Of a stretch of DNA of 64,000 bases, positions 19,672 to 29,544 are shown piece after piece; within the stretch, counting starts at the first letter, position 1; every line of letters begins with the position of its first letter. The notes under the pieces were generated by a model, which was not told the origin of the DNA, did no database searches, and worked only from the letters and a program-made list of their open reading frames with translations. The stretch is from DSWT01 sp035420085 (GTDB taxonomy: Bacteria > Chloroflexota > Anaerolineae > B4-G1 > SLSP01): positions 42,032 to 106,031 of the forward strand of contig DAOLUH010000015.1 in the NCBI GenBank assembly GCA_035420085.1, given 5' to 3'. The translations under genes and the position numbers were made by a program.

Positions 19672-20022
19672 ATGACAACAACCCATACCTTCCCTAAACC
19701 CGTCCTTTTGAAGGGGCTGGCCGTCGCCTTGTGGATCGTGTCCAGCATCCTGGCGCTCTACGCGCTCAATGCCGCCGCCGATGTGGTGGCGACGATTTAC
19801 GCGGCTTTCTGGGCCGGAGGCGGCGTGTACGGGGACGCTTATTACAGCGCGGTGGCGCTGCGCCAGGTGGTGATCCTGCCCGGCTCATTTCTCGTCGTCG
19901 CTGTCATCATCGGCGGTCTGGAACATCACCTGCGTCACGTCAACACGCCCGGTTCGTGGCGGCTCTTCAGCTACGTCCTCGGCGCAGAAGCCGGCATCCT
20001 GCTGCTGGAGGCGATGCTCTAA
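19672..20022 (+). CDS. Small membrane protein of unknown function
   Basis: 116 residues from ATG 19672; a longer frame starting at 19621 overlaps the previous gene and lacks a ribosome binding site. Three hydrophobic segments (about 15-38, 60-84 and 94-114) with a polar HHLRHVNTPGSWR loop between the last two. It begins 23 bases after the glycosyltransferase and is probably co-transcribed with it. I recognise no family. Confidence 0.6.
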   Translation: MTTTHTFPKPVLLKGLAVALWIVSSILALYALNAAADVVATIYAAFWAGGGVYGDAYYSAVALRQVVILPGSFLVVAVIIGGLEHHLRHVNTPGSWRLFSYVLGAEAGILLLEAML

Positions 20023-20080
20023 AACCATCACAAATTTCTTGACGTTCAACATGCAACCTTTAACCTGCAACTATTTCCCA

Positions 20081-20205
20081 GGAGACGTCGGTGCTGCGCA
20101 CACCATGCCAGCACGAAAATTTCTGCCACAGAGGGCACAGAACACACAGAGTTATTGTTCTTATCTCTGTGAACTCTGTGTTCTCGGTGGCTATTTTCGA
20201 AGGAG
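20081..20205. repeat. 125-bp dispersed repeat, family C, copy 1
   Basis: The block begins GGAGACGTCGGTGCTGCGCA, contains CACAGAGGGCACAGAACACA and CTCTGTGAACTCTGTGTTCT, and ends TATTTTCGAAGGAG. The copy at 36555-36679 differs at only two positions by eye. The CACAGAG/CTCTGTG halves can form a long hairpin. The terminal AAGGAGG acts as the ribosome binding site of the transporter gene that starts at 20215. Confidence 0.95.
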
Positions 20206-20214
20206 GTTTATGCT

Positions 20215-21519
20215 ATGTCTCAACCACGCGGTAAGTCCTTCAATTATGCTATCGGTATGTTTGGTACATCCATCCCCATCAACATGCTCAAGACGTTTGC
20301 CTTCACGTTCTATGTGCTCGGTCTGGGCGTGACCACTCAACAATGGGCGGCGATGATGTTTGTCTACACGTTCATAGACGCTCTCGATAATCCCGTCTAT
20401 GGCTTTCTCTCTGACCGGACGCGCTCCCGTTGGGGGCGTCGTCGTCCCTGGTTGGTGATTGGCACCCCGATTCTGATCCTGTGTTTCGTCGCTTTCTACA
20501 ACATTCCAGCCTTCCTGTCGGGCAACGCCATCTTCGCCTACGCGATGCTCTTCTACATCCTCACCGGCACGCTGGACTCGGTCATCAACGCCAACTACGG
20601 GGCGCTGTTCCCCGAGCTGTTCCGCGACGACGCCAGCCGCGCCAAGACCAACGCCCTGCGCCAGGCTTTCCAACTGGTGGCGATGATCATCAGCATCGCC
20701 CTGACCCCCATGGTGACCAAGGCGCTCGGCTATGGCCTGACGTCGATCCTCTACGGCATCCTCGGCGGCGCGGTCATCTTGTATATGACGTTCACCTGCC
20801 GGGAGAAAGACCCCGAGCCTGAGGAGGCCAAGCCCGGCCTGTGGAAGGCGCTCAGGGATTTGCTGACCAACAAGAAGTTCTGGATCGCCGGACTGGCGAA
20901 CGCATTTTACAGCGCGGCGATGTCGTTGGTGATGGCCTCGGTGGTCTTCTACGTCGAATATGCGCTGGGGCTTTCCAGCGGGAGTTCCACATTCTTGCTG
21001 GCAGCGGTGCTGGTCGTCGCCATTGCCGGGGTGGCGGTCTGGGCCTGGCTGGTGCGGAAATACGCGCTGATCCCCGTTTGGCGGGCGGCTTTAGCGGTTC
21101 TGGCGTTTACCTTCATTCCGTTGTATTTCGCCTTCAACCTGACCACGGCCATCATCTTCGCGGCGCTGGTGGGTTTCGGCTTTGCGGGCGTGATCACCAC
21201 CATGGATTTGATCGGCGCCAAGATCATGGACGAGGACACGCAAAAGCACGGTCTGCGGCGGGAAGGCATCATCTCTAATGCACTGGGGTTTATGAACCGC
21301 CTCAACGGTCTCTTTACCAGCGCCGCCTACCTCCTGGTCTACCGCATTTACGGCTTCGAGAGCGGTGACAATCCCGGCTTGCACCCGGATCAGGCTGCAC
21401 GTTTCCTGATGACCATCGTTCCACCCGTCTTGATGGTGATCAGCTTTGCCTTCTCGTGGTTCATTGACTTCAAGAAACCGGTCAATGCAGTCGAACCGGT
21501 CACCCAGAAGGAGGGGTAG
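20215..21519 (+). CDS. GPH-family (glycoside-pentoside-hexuronide) sugar transporter
   Basis: 434 residues, about twelve membrane helices. Family marks are FIDALDNPVYGFLSDRTRSR followed by WGRRRPWLVIGTP in the second-third helix loop, and GIISNALGFMNRLNG in the second half. GPH carriers move sugars or glycosides with H+ or Na+ across the inner membrane. It is followed 1 base later by an esterase and then a CehA-type hydrolase, which suggests uptake and processing of an acylated or phosphorylated glycoside. Its ribosome binding site comes from a dispersed repeat. Confidence 0.9.
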   Translation: MSQPRGKSFNYAIGMFGTSIPINMLKTFAFTFYVLGLGVTTQQWAAMMFVYTFIDALDNPVYGFLSDRTRSRWGRRRPWLVIGTPILILCFVAFYNIPAFLSGNAIFAYAMLFYILTGTLDSVINANYGALFPELFRDDASRAKTNALRQAFQLVAMIISIALTPMVTKALGYGLTSILYGILGGAVILYMTFTCREKDPEPEEAKPGLWKALRDLLTNKKFWIAGLANAFYSAAMSLVMASVVFYVEYALGLSSGSSTFLLAAVLVVAIAGVAVWAWLVRKYALIPVWRAALAVLAFTFIPLYFAFNLTTAIIFAALVGFGFAGVITTMDLIGAKIMDEDTQKHGLRREGIISNALGFMNRLNGLFTSAAYLLVYRIYGFESGDNPGLHPDQAARFLMTIVPPVLMVISFAFSWFIDFKKPVNAVEPVTQKEG

Positions 21520-21520
21520 G

Positions 21521-22297
21521 ATGGCGCTTTTACGTCTCGACCACGTTCCTGAGGCCGTCAAGGTCAACCTGCCGCTGTATATGATTGTCCCCGATCCAGG
21601 GGAAATGAAGGGAATCCCCATGACCCAACGCAAGGTTCTCTACTTGCTGCACGGCCTGAGCGACGACGGCAGCGCATGGCAACGCTATACCGCCATTGAG
21701 ACCCTCGCGGCGGCTTACGGGCTGGTGGTCGTGATGCCTTCGGTGGGGCGCAGTTTCTATATTGACCAGCCCAACGGTCAGAAGTATTTTTCGTACTTGA
21801 CTGAGGAACTGCCGCGCTATCTGGCCGATGTCTTCGGCTTGATGCCGCGCCGGGAAGACACCTTCATCGCTGGCAACTCGATGGGCGGCTACGGCGCGAT
21901 TAAGGCGGCCTTGTTGCACCCCGAACTGTACGTTGCTGCAGCCAGCTTTTCCGGCGTGCTGTCGCTGGAGATTCTCAAGCTCGATCCCAACGATAAGCGT
22001 CGGGAGGAGTTTGCGCTGCTGTTCGGCGACTTGAGCAGACTCGCCGGGAGCGAGCACGATCCGGCGGCCTGGTTACAGCGCGCCGCGCAAAATCCCGCTG
22101 CCTTGCCGCATCTTTTCATTGCCGTGGGCCGCCAGGAAGATCTGTACCCGCTCAGCGGTCACTTCCACGCCGCCTGCCAGGCGCTTGGTGTGGCATCTGA
22201 GTATCACGAGGAAGACGGCCATCACGATTGGTTCCTGTGGGATCGCCAAATCCGGCAGTTCCTGGCCGCCATCCTGGGGCCAATTCCCATACCCTAA
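21521..22297 (+). CDS. Esterase of the EstA/esterase D alpha/beta-hydrolase group
   Basis: 258 residues from ATG 21521, which follows AAGGAGG by 6 bases and the transporter stop by 1 base; a longer frame inside the transporter gene is rejected. The nucleophile elbow GNSMGGYGA carries the serine near residue 127, the oxyanion loop is YLLHGLSDDGSAW (about 41-53), and the catalytic histidine is likely in DGHHDWFLWDRQI near the end. Such enzymes remove acyl groups, for example acetyl or feruloyl groups from sugars. The neighbouring transporter supports a carbohydrate-linked substrate. Confidence 0.87.
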   Translation: MALLRLDHVPEAVKVNLPLYMIVPDPGEMKGIPMTQRKVLYLLHGLSDDGSAWQRYTAIETLAAAYGLVVVMPSVGRSFYIDQPNGQKYFSYLTEELPRYLADVFGLMPRREDTFIAGNSMGGYGAIKAALLHPELYVAAASFSGVLSLEILKLDPNDKRREEFALLFGDLSRLAGSEHDPAAWLQRAAQNPAALPHLFIAVGRQEDLYPLSGHFHAACQALGVASEYHEEDGHHDWFLWDRQIRQFLAAILGPIPIP

Positions 22298-22321
22298 GAA
22301 ATTTCGCATTAACTGGCGGTT

Positions 22322-22372
22322 AGTAGCGCAAGCTGTTGGCTTGCGGCAGAGGCAAACTGACAGTTTGCCCTA
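22322..22372. repeat. Short palindromic repeats
   Basis: Two hairpins stand side by side: CGCAAGCTGTTGGCTTGCG and GGCAAACTGACAGTTTGCC. The type GCAAACTG/CAGTTTGC occurs as an interspersed element in many environmental genomes; here there is one copy before the CehA-type gene. Confidence 0.7.
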
Positions 22373-22406
22373 CATGTGCGATTTGCTGTTTTGACGCGAG
22401 GCGAGC

Positions 22407-23726
22407 ATGAATACATCACTGCGCATGCAATATCTCGTCAGGCACGAACAGGAAGGCCAGTATTTGACCGTCCCATTCACGATGCCGCCCGATGTCGAAT
22501 CGCTCTCGCTCACCTACCACTACGAACGTTATAGCGGCAGCGAGACCGACGTCCCGCACGGTCACTTCACGCCTCGTCAGGGCATCAACATCATTGACCT
22601 GGGCTTGATCGCCCCGGATGGGACCGAGGTGGGCGAGACCGGATCGGACAAGATAAGCATCCAGGTGAGCGAGACCTACGCCACACCCGGTTACCGGCCC
22701 TGTCGCTTGATCCCTGGTGAGTGGCGCATTCTCCTGGGGGCGTACAAAGTCACGCCGGACGGGGTCACTGTCACTTACGAATTGACCTTCACGCCCAATC
22801 GGCGACGTCTCCTCAAGGGCGATTTGCACGTCCACACCCTGGCCTCGGATGGCGTGCTTACTGCCGCCGAATTGGGCCGGCACGCCCTGCGCCACGGCCT
22901 GGATTTCCTCGCTATCACCGACCACAACCAGATGGTGACGGCGGACGCCCTCCCGCACATCCCTGGCCTGACGCTGATCCCCGGCATCGAATGGACGCAT
23001 TACCGGGGGCACGCCAATTTCACGGGCGTAGACCGGCCCTACGATGGCTCCTTTGCGGCGAACACGATCGAGGAAGTGGCGGCCCGCTTTGTTGCGGCGC
23101 GGGCGCGCGGCGCGCTCATCACCATCGCTCATCCCTTCGACGAAAGCTGCCCGTTCCTGTTTGACCTGGATGCCCTCCCCTTCGATTGCATCGAGGTCTG
23201 GAACGGCCCGATGCGTCCCGCCAACCTGCACGCGCTTGGTTGGTGGCACAGGCTGCTCGCCGCTGGGAAGAAAATCCCGGTGTGTGGCGGCAGCGACTAT
23301 CACCGCAGCCAGCTTTTCCTCTTCCCCGGCGGGCCGACGACCTGCGTGTATGCTCTGTCGGCGGGTGCGTCGGATATTCTGGCGGCGCTGCGGGCCGGGC
23401 ACGCCTACATTGTGTTTGCCCCTGACGGCCCCACGCTGGACATGACCGCCGGAGAGGCGATGTTGGGAGATAGTGTGCCCTTTGCGCGCGTCAAAGAAAT
23501 GCAGGTCCATGTGACCGGTTTGCACGCGGGGGATATGCTGCAGGTGGTCACTGCGCAAGGCAGCACCGTCCTCCTGAAAGCCGAAGCGCCTGGCGATTTT
23601 TACGGTTCTTATACGATGGAAGCCCCCGGATTTGCTCGCGTCGAAATTCTGCGCGAATTTGTGCCCGGTGTGCCTATGCTCCCGGCGTTGATCTCGAACC
23701 CGATCTATTTCGAGCTTCCTGCGTAG
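22407..23726 (+). CDS. CehA/McbA-type PHP-domain metallohydrolase
   Basis: 439 residues. An N-terminal beta-rich domain (1-135) precedes the PHP domain with KGDLHVHTLASDG (from about 137), ITDHNQM (about 170), GIEWTHYRGHANF, IAHPFDESCPF, and VCGGSDYHRSQ (about 292). These hold the metal ligands. A C-terminal beta-sandwich of about 100 residues follows. CehA-group enzymes hydrolyse phosphoesters or carbamates; PHP hydrolases of this shape are usually cytosolic or periplasmic, and no signal peptide is seen here. It follows the esterase and transporter and probably belongs to the same catabolic unit. Confidence 0.85.
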   Translation: MNTSLRMQYLVRHEQEGQYLTVPFTMPPDVESLSLTYHYERYSGSETDVPHGHFTPRQGINIIDLGLIAPDGTEVGETGSDKISIQVSETYATPGYRPCRLIPGEWRILLGAYKVTPDGVTVTYELTFTPNRRRLLKGDLHVHTLASDGVLTAAELGRHALRHGLDFLAITDHNQMVTADALPHIPGLTLIPGIEWTHYRGHANFTGVDRPYDGSFAANTIEEVAARFVAARARGALITIAHPFDESCPFLFDLDALPFDCIEVWNGPMRPANLHALGWWHRLLAAGKKIPVCGGSDYHRSQLFLFPGGPTTCVYALSAGASDILAALRAGHAYIVFAPDGPTLDMTAGEAMLGDSVPFARVKEMQVHVTGLHAGDMLQVVTAQGSTVLLKAEAPGDFYGSYTMEAPGFARVEILREFVPGVPMLPALISNPIYFELPA

Positions 23727-23803
23727 ACCGGGGGAGATGATTGATCCAGTGGGTGATACGCCCCCCAAAATTTTAGAACAAACGCGAACAACAGGTGAGG
23801 ATT

Positions 23804-24553
23804 ATGGATAACAATACAACATATACCGAGAAAGTCTCCTCAAGTAGGACGGAAATCCTTTTCATCGTCCTCGCCTTGTTTTTCCTGTTGCTTTTTGTCT
23901 GGCGTGTGAGTGCCGTTGGCTTTGGCATCCTGGCGGTGGTCTTCCTGGTCTTCTGCGGCTTCTTCGCGTTCTACGCGCTGAATTATCGAACACTCATCGT
24001 TCAACTTTCAGCCGAATTCCTGACGCTCAAGTTTGGGGTGTTCACCTGGAAAATCCCCCTGGAGCACATCGAGGCTTGTGCGCTTGACGATATTTCGCTG
24101 TGGCGGATCGGGGGAGCGAGGATACACTTTTCCTTCATCCGTGGCAGGTATCGCGCCATGTTCAATTTTCTGGAACATCCCAGGGTCGTCGTCAGGCTGA
24201 AGACAAAGAAGGGAGCGGTCCAGGACGTCGCCTTTTCCACGCGACAACCGGAACGCGTATTGCAACTTCTCCAAGAAGCCGTATCTGCCAGGCAGCCCCG
24301 CACCATCGCGAGCGGCGATTGGACGCTCCAAATCTATTTCCGCAATCGCGGCACCAGAAGCGAAGGGCAGCACGGCGTCTTGTTGCACAAGGGCAAACCG
24401 GTCGAGTCGCCAGCCGTCGGCGTGGTGATCGAGACCGACCTGGGACAGATGCGCTACTACGGCCAACCCGAAGGGGTGCAAGTTCCCTGGGGAAACACGG
24501 GTTGGAATTTTGCTGACGAGGAAAAGATTCTGCCGTCTTGGAGTGAAGCGTGA
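23804..24553 (+). CDS. Membrane-anchored protein with a PH-like domain
   Basis: 249 residues from ATG 23804; GTG at 23795 is an alternative start. Two adjacent helices (about 17-60) form a hairpin anchor. Next comes LTLKFGVFTWKIPLEHIEAC and a beta-rich segment with HPRVVVRLKTKKG and STRQPERVLQLLQEA, the pattern of bacterial PH-like domains. The C-terminal 80 residues are polar. Function unknown; the protein stands alone between the CehA gene and the kinase gene. Confidence 0.6.
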   Translation: MDNNTTYTEKVSSSRTEILFIVLALFFLLLFVWRVSAVGFGILAVVFLVFCGFFAFYALNYRTLIVQLSAEFLTLKFGVFTWKIPLEHIEACALDDISLWRIGGARIHFSFIRGRYRAMFNFLEHPRVVVRLKTKKGAVQDVAFSTRQPERVLQLLQEAVSARQPRTIASGDWTLQIYFRNRGTRSEGQHGVLLHKGKPVESPAVGVVIETDLGQMRYYGQPEGVQVPWGNTGWNFADEEKILPSWSEA

Positions 24554-24638
24554 ATGTAAAAGCTGGTTTGCCTTTTTGCTGTGAGTAGACTATAACTGAA
24601 TCTTGGGTAGAGATCGCTCCGAACAAAGGCAGACCAGC

Positions 24639-27600
24639 ATGGCAGACGTAACCGAAACCGGCGGCAGACAGGCAGACAAGTCCACGCAGCGTGAGCTTGA
24701 TGTGCTCAACGCTGTGCTCGATACGGTCAGCGCCCTGGTGGTGGTGCTTGATCCTGAGGGACGCATCGTGCGTTTCAACCGGGCATGCGAGCACAGTACC
24801 GGCTATTGCTTTGCAGAGGTAGAAGGCCGGCCATTCTGGGATTTTCTCCTGGTGCCGGAAGAGGTGGAGAGTGTCAAGGCTGTATTTGCTTGCCTGCGAG
24901 CCAGCCAATTCCCAAACACGCACGAAAACTTGTGGATTGCCAGGGATGGCCGTCGCCGTCTGATTGCTTGGTCGAATACGGCTCTGGTCGGTGAGAATGG
25001 CGTGGTGGAATACGTCATCGGCACCGGTCTCGACGTTACCGAGCAGCGGCAGGCTGAACAAGCTCTGCGCGAGAGTGAGGAGAAGCTCGCCACGTTGTTC
25101 GAAATCCTGCCTATCGGCATCTCGGTGGTCGATCAGGAGCGGAACGTGGTGAAGGCCAATCCGGCCTTATCCAGGATTCTCGATTACTCTCCTGACGCCC
25201 TGCAGCGAGGGCGTTTCCGCGCACGCGAGTATTTCACCGCCGAAGGGCATCCGTTCCCGCCCCAGGGTTTCCCCAGCGTGCGGGCGTTTGAAGAACAAAA
25301 CCCTGTTTATGATGTCGAGATCGGCATCGCCAAAGAGGACGGCGAGACGATCTGGACCAGTGTCAGCGCTGCGCCGGTGTCGTTCCCCGATTGGAAGGTC
25401 GTCATCGCCACCGTCGATATTACCGCCCGCAAGCGCGCCGAGCAGGCGCTCCGCCGTGAGCTGGAAGCATCGCAGCAGCGCCAGGCGGAGGTCTCGGCGT
25501 TGCTGGAAGGGGCACGGCATGTCCTGGCTCAGCATGACTTCGAGCATACCGCCCGTTCCATTTTCGACACGTGCAAGGACTTGATCGGTGCAACGGCTGG
25601 CTATGTGGCGCTCTCTACTAAAGATGGCACGGCGAACGAGGTACTCTTTCTCGATCCCGGGGCGTTTGCGTGCACGGTCGATGCTGCTTTGCCGATGCCG
25701 ATCCGCGGATTGCGCGGGCAGGTCTACCACAGCGGGAGCGTCGCCGTCGATAACGATTTCCGGTCGAGTCCCTGGGTGACATTTCTGCCGGAAGGCCATG
25801 TGGGCGTGGAAAACCTGCTTTTTGCGCCGCTGGTCATTGGCGAACAGGTAGTGGGGTTGCTGGGTCTGGCCAACAAACCAGGCGGCTTTACCGACAACGA
25901 CGAGCGTCTGGCCACGGCTTTTGGCGAACTGGCCGCTATCGCGCTGCACAACAGCCAGTTGGTGGCCTCGCTGGAGGCCAGCGAGCTGCGCTTCCGTTCG
26001 GTGGTGGAGACGGCCAGCGCTGCCATCGTAACCACCGACAGCGCGGGGCGGATCACGTTCTGGAATTGCATGGCAGAGACGATCTTTGGCTATACGGCGT
26101 CGGAGATGATCGGCGCGTCGTTGTTGCAGGTCATCCCTGAGCGCTTCCGGGATACTCACCAGGCGAGTATGTTTGAGGTACTCTCCTCAGGCAACACGCG
26201 ATTGACAGGTGAAACGGTCGAAACGATCGGCGTCAGGAAAGGCGGTGACGAGTTTCCCCTGGAGATTTCCCTGGCTACCTGGAAGACCGGCGAGGCGAGT
26301 TTCTTCACCGCCTTGATGCAGGACATCACCCAGCGGAAACAGGCCGAGGAGGCGCTGCGCGAGGCCAAGCAGTCGATCGAGACGTTGATCAAGGCCTCGC
26401 CGCTGGCCGTCATTGCCGTGGACCTCGATCTGAATGTCAGGCTGTGGAATCCGGCCGCCGAACACATCTTTGGTTGGAGCGAATCCGAAGCGCTGGGTCA
26501 GCGCTACCCCGTCGTTCCTGAAGGCAAACTTGAAGAGTTCCAGACCTTCATAGCGGATACATTGGCCGGTCACGCCTTGACCGGCATCGAGACGGTGCGG
26601 CACAAGAAAGACGGCAGCCCGGTTGATGTCGCCATCTGGACAGCGCCGTTGCACGACACGCATGGCCATATCAGCGACATCATGATCGTCATCGCCGACA
26701 TCACCAATCGCAAGCGCGTCGAGGCGGCGGTGCGCCACTACGCTTCTGAACAGGCCGCTCTCTACGCCGTTGCTTCAGCCGTGAGCAGCACGTTGGACCA
26801 GGATACACTGTTGCCCGCGGTGTTGGACGTTGTCTTACGGGTCTCTGAGGCCGACGCCGGGTGGATCCTCTTGCCCGACTCGCAGCCGGAGAACGCGCTT
26901 TGTATTGCGGCCCAGGGAGGTGCGTATCCCGACTTGCTGCCGGTCGAGACGATCCTGCCGTGTGAGGAGTGCCCGCTGTATCAGGATCTCCTGCCCGGCG
27001 AGGACGCTCTGGTCGAGCCGCGCCTTGTGCAGGATTGCCTCGCCCTTGCAGAAAGGGAAGCAGGTAGTAGAGATTTGCCTGCCCTGGTCTGTGTGCCGCT
27101 GACTGTTGGTCAGCGCCAACTGGGCATCTTGAAGATTGCCTGGCGGCGGTCGGATCTCCACCGGCAGTGGAACCGCGACTTACTGCTGTCCATTGGGCAG
27201 CAAGTGGGTGTCGCCTTGCACAACGCCCAACTTTATGAGGCGGCGCGGCAGTTGAACCGGCTGCGTGTTTTGTCGGATCTGGATCGGGCGCTGGCGGCCA
27301 CATTGGACCCGCGACAGTTGGCGCAAGTGACCCTGCATTACCTGGCCACGCACCTCAACGCGCCGGCAGCGACCACATTGCTGCTGCGTCCGGCACCACC
27401 AGGCCCACCCGCGATGTGGGCCTATAGCCCGGCGCAGGGGTGGGTGGATGTTCCTGCGGCGGATCAGATTTTGGTTGGCTGGCAGGCGCTGCTGGACAGC
27501 GTCCAGGGCTGGCAAGAGCCGTTACCTGTGGCTGCCGCGGAATTAATGCGCGTTTGCCAGGACCTTGCTGCGCCCACTGCCGGAGACGCCGACGGGCTGC

Positions 27601-28511
27601 TCGTCCCCATTTTGGGAGAGAATATACTGCTGGCGTTATTGGTGCTGGCTGGCCGGCCAGCCAGCCAACCCTTCACCGATGAGGATCGGGCGCTGGCTCA
27701 AGTGGCAGCTCGCCACGCCGGACAGGCCATGCAGAATGCGCAGCTTTACGCCGAGGTCAGACGATTGCTGCTCGAACAGGAACAGACGTGGGCGCAGTTG
27801 ATCCAGGTAGAGAAAATGGGCGCGCTAGGACGTCTGGCCGCCACGATTGCCCACGAAATCAATAACCCCCTCCAGGCCATCCAGAACTATTTGACCCTGA
27901 TGCAGGAGGAAATGGACGGCGAGCAACGCCGCGACAAACTCGATCGTTATCTGCGGGTCGTGGGCGGAGAAGTGGGGCGCATCTCGGCCATCGTGCGCCG
28001 CATGCGCGATTATTACCGCCCGGCCCATGAACGCCTGCGTCCCACAGACCTGCGTGTTGTGTTGGACAGCGTGCTGGACCTCAGCGCCAAGGAGCTGCAA
28101 CATCACCACATCGTCGTGCAGCGACTAGAAAGCGATGACTTGCCTCACGTCCAGGCCAACCCCGACCACCTCAAGCAGGTCTTTCTGAACCTGATCCTCA
28201 ATGCTATTGACGCCATGCCATCCGGTGGGGAATTGCGCATCCGCAGCAGCCTGGCCGAGATGCAGCGAGAAAGCGGCGAGCCACGGCGACCGGCGGTGTG
28301 TGTCGAAGTAAGCGACACCGGTCACGGCATATCGCCGGAGATGCAGGCCAAACTGTTCGAGCCTTTCTTCACCACCAAGGAACAGGGCGCCGGGCTGGGA
28401 TTATCGATCAGCTACAACATTATCGAAGCGCACAACGGGCACATCTCGGTGAGCAGCGAGGAAGGCGTGGGCACGACCTTCAGCATCTTGTTGCCCGTGG
28501 CGTCCGCTTGA
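24639..28511 (+). CDS. Large soluble PAS/GAF sensor histidine kinase
   Basis: 1290 residues from ATG 24639. Order of domains: PAS (about 20-140), PAS (145-260), GAF (285-435), PAS (445-560), PAS (570-685), GAF (700-860), GAF (885-1035), HisKA with the phosphorylated histidine H1072 in AATIAHEINNPLQAIQ, and HATPase with VFLNLILNAIDAMPSGG, DTGHGISPEMQ and GAGLGLSISYNI. No membrane helix is visible, so it senses cytoplasmic signals such as small ligands, redox or light. The IAHEINNPL form is NtrB-like. The response regulator 28683-29498 follows after a 171-base gap with an inverted repeat and is the likely partner. Confidence 0.9.
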   Translation: MADVTETGGRQADKSTQRELDVLNAVLDTVSALVVVLDPEGRIVRFNRACEHSTGYCFAEVEGRPFWDFLLVPEEVESVKAVFACLRASQFPNTHENLWIARDGRRRLIAWSNTALVGENGVVEYVIGTGLDVTEQRQAEQALRESEEKLATLFEILPIGISVVDQERNVVKANPALSRILDYSPDALQRGRFRAREYFTAEGHPFPPQGFPSVRAFEEQNPVYDVEIGIAKEDGETIWTSVSAAPVSFPDWKVVIATVDITARKRAEQALRRELEASQQRQAEVSALLEGARHVLAQHDFEHTARSIFDTCKDLIGATAGYVALSTKDGTANEVLFLDPGAFACTVDAALPMPIRGLRGQVYHSGSVAVDNDFRSSPWVTFLPEGHVGVENLLFAPLVIGEQVVGLLGLANKPGGFTDNDERLATAFGELAAIALHNSQLVASLEASELRFRSVVETASAAIVTTDSAGRITFWNCMAETIFGYTASEMIGASLLQVIPERFRDTHQASMFEVLSSGNTRLTGETVETIGVRKGGDEFPLEISLATWKTGEASFFTALMQDITQRKQAEEALREAKQSIETLIKASPLAVIAVDLDLNVRLWNPAAEHIFGWSESEALGQRYPVVPEGKLEEFQTFIADTLAGHALTGIETVRHKKDGSPVDVAIWTAPLHDTHGHISDIMIVIADITNRKRVEAAVRHYASEQAALYAVASAVSSTLDQDTLLPAVLDVVLRVSEADAGWILLPDSQPENALCIAAQGGAYPDLLPVETILPCEECPLYQDLLPGEDALVEPRLVQDCLALAEREAGSRDLPALVCVPLTVGQRQLGILKIAWRRSDLHRQWNRDLLLSIGQQVGVALHNAQLYEAARQLNRLRVLSDLDRALAATLDPRQLAQVTLHYLATHLNAPAATTLLLRPAPPGPPAMWAYSPAQGWVDVPAADQILVGWQALLDSVQGWQEPLPVAAAELMRVCQDLAAPTAGDADGLLVPILGENILLALLVLAGRPASQPFTDEDRALAQVAARHAGQAMQNAQLYAEVRRLLLEQEQTWAQLIQVEKMGALGRLAATIAHEINNPLQAIQNYLTLMQEEMDGEQRRDKLDRYLRVVGGEVGRISAIVRRMRDYYRPAHERLRPTDLRVVLDSVLDLSAKELQHHHIVVQRLESDDLPHVQANPDHLKQVFLNLILNAIDAMPSGGELRIRSSLAEMQRESGEPRRPAVCVEVSDTGHGISPEMQAKLFEPFFTTKEQGAGLGLSISYNIIEAHNGHISVSSEEGVGTTFSILLPVASA

Positions 28512-28545
28512 ATTTCCGGGTGGTAAACAAACAATTTCCCGCTCG

Positions 28546-28607
28546 GGCCGGTCTCTGACCGTGCCCGCCCACGCTTGGCGCTGCGGTGGCGCGGTCAGAG
28601 ACCGGCC
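28546..28607. repeat. 16-bp perfect inverted repeat between kinase and regulator
   Basis: GGCCGGTCTCTGACCG (28546-28561) and CGGTCAGAGACCGGCC (28592-28607) flank a 30-base GC-rich loop. There is no T-run. It may be an interspersed repeat or an RNA hairpin that sets the ratio of kinase to regulator. Confidence 0.75.
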
Positions 28608-28682
28608 ACAGCCTTTCGGGAAGTGATGCTTTTACAGGCCCGTAGAGTGTGGTTGTCCTGAAGAACAGCGAAAGGGATGAGC

Positions 28683-29498
28683 ATGAAAACACCGGCAAAA
28701 ATTTTGATTGTGGATGATGATGATTCCATCCGCTTGTCGCTTGAAGAATTGCTGGATCGCGACGGGTATCAGGTGTTTGCCGCCGCGAGCGGCGAAGAGG
28801 CGCTGGCGCACATCGCCCACGAGTCGTTCGATCTGGCCTTGCTTGATTTGATGATGAAAGGCATCGGCGGCATGGAAGTTCTGGCCGCTATCCGCGCGCG
28901 ATCGCTCGATACGGCGGTGATCGTCCTCACCGCCCACGGCACGCTGGAGACGGCCATCGACGCGCTGCGCCAGGGCGCGCACGATTACCTGCTCAAACCC
29001 GCCGACACGGCCAGCATCCGCGAGAGCGTGCGCACAGCCCTGCTCAAGCGCGAGCGCGAACAGCGCCAGCGTGCCCTGCTGCTGCAAGTGCAGCAGAGTC
29101 TCTCGGCCAATCTGGAGGAGATTCGCGCCGCCGTTGTTCAGTCAGTGCCTGCTCCTGCACCGGTGGCGGTCGAAACGGCAGCGGAAAATTCGCAACAGCT
29201 ACAACGGGGTGGGTTGGTCGTCGATCTGGCGCGGCACATCATCACGCTGGATCAGTGCCAGCTCGACCTCACGCCCACCGAGTTCGACCTGCTGGCCTGT
29301 CTGGCGCAAGCCGCGCCCAACGTCGTCGGCGCGCAGGAGCTGGTCCGGCAGGTGCTCGGCTATGAGAGCAACCGCCTCGAAGCCGGCGACATTGTGCGTC
29401 ACCACATCCATCGCATCCGGCAGAAAGTGCTTGCCTGCGCGGGACGGGCGGACTTCATCCGTACCGTGCGCGGGGTGGGGTTCGCGTTGAACGCCTAA
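28683..29498 (+). CDS. Response regulator with winged-helix output domain
   Basis: 271 residues from ATG 28683, six bases after AAAGGG; an ATG at 28677 overlaps that site. The receiver domain (1-120) has the acidic pocket IVDDDD, the phosphoacceptor D55 in LALLDLMM, T near 83 in VLTAHG, and K near 105 in YLLKPAD. A coiled linker with a PAPAP stretch follows, then an OmpR/PhoB-type winged helix (about 180-271) with LTPTEFDLLACLAQ, VRHHIHRIRQKV and FIRTVRGVGFALNA. The receiver looks NtrC-like while the output is OmpR-like. Likely partner of the upstream PAS/GAF kinase. Confidence 0.9.
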   Translation: MKTPAKILIVDDDDSIRLSLEELLDRDGYQVFAAASGEEALAHIAHESFDLALLDLMMKGIGGMEVLAAIRARSLDTAVIVLTAHGTLETAIDALRQGAHDYLLKPADTASIRESVRTALLKREREQRQRALLLQVQQSLSANLEEIRAAVVQSVPAPAPVAVETAAENSQQLQRGGLVVDLARHIITLDQCQLDLTPTEFDLLACLAQAAPNVVGAQELVRQVLGYESNRLEAGDIVRHHIHRIRQKVLACAGRADFIRTVRGVGFALNA

Positions 29499-29544
29499 GT
29501 GCAACTGCGGATCGCTGGCGTAAAACGAGCAGAGCGCTTAGTGT

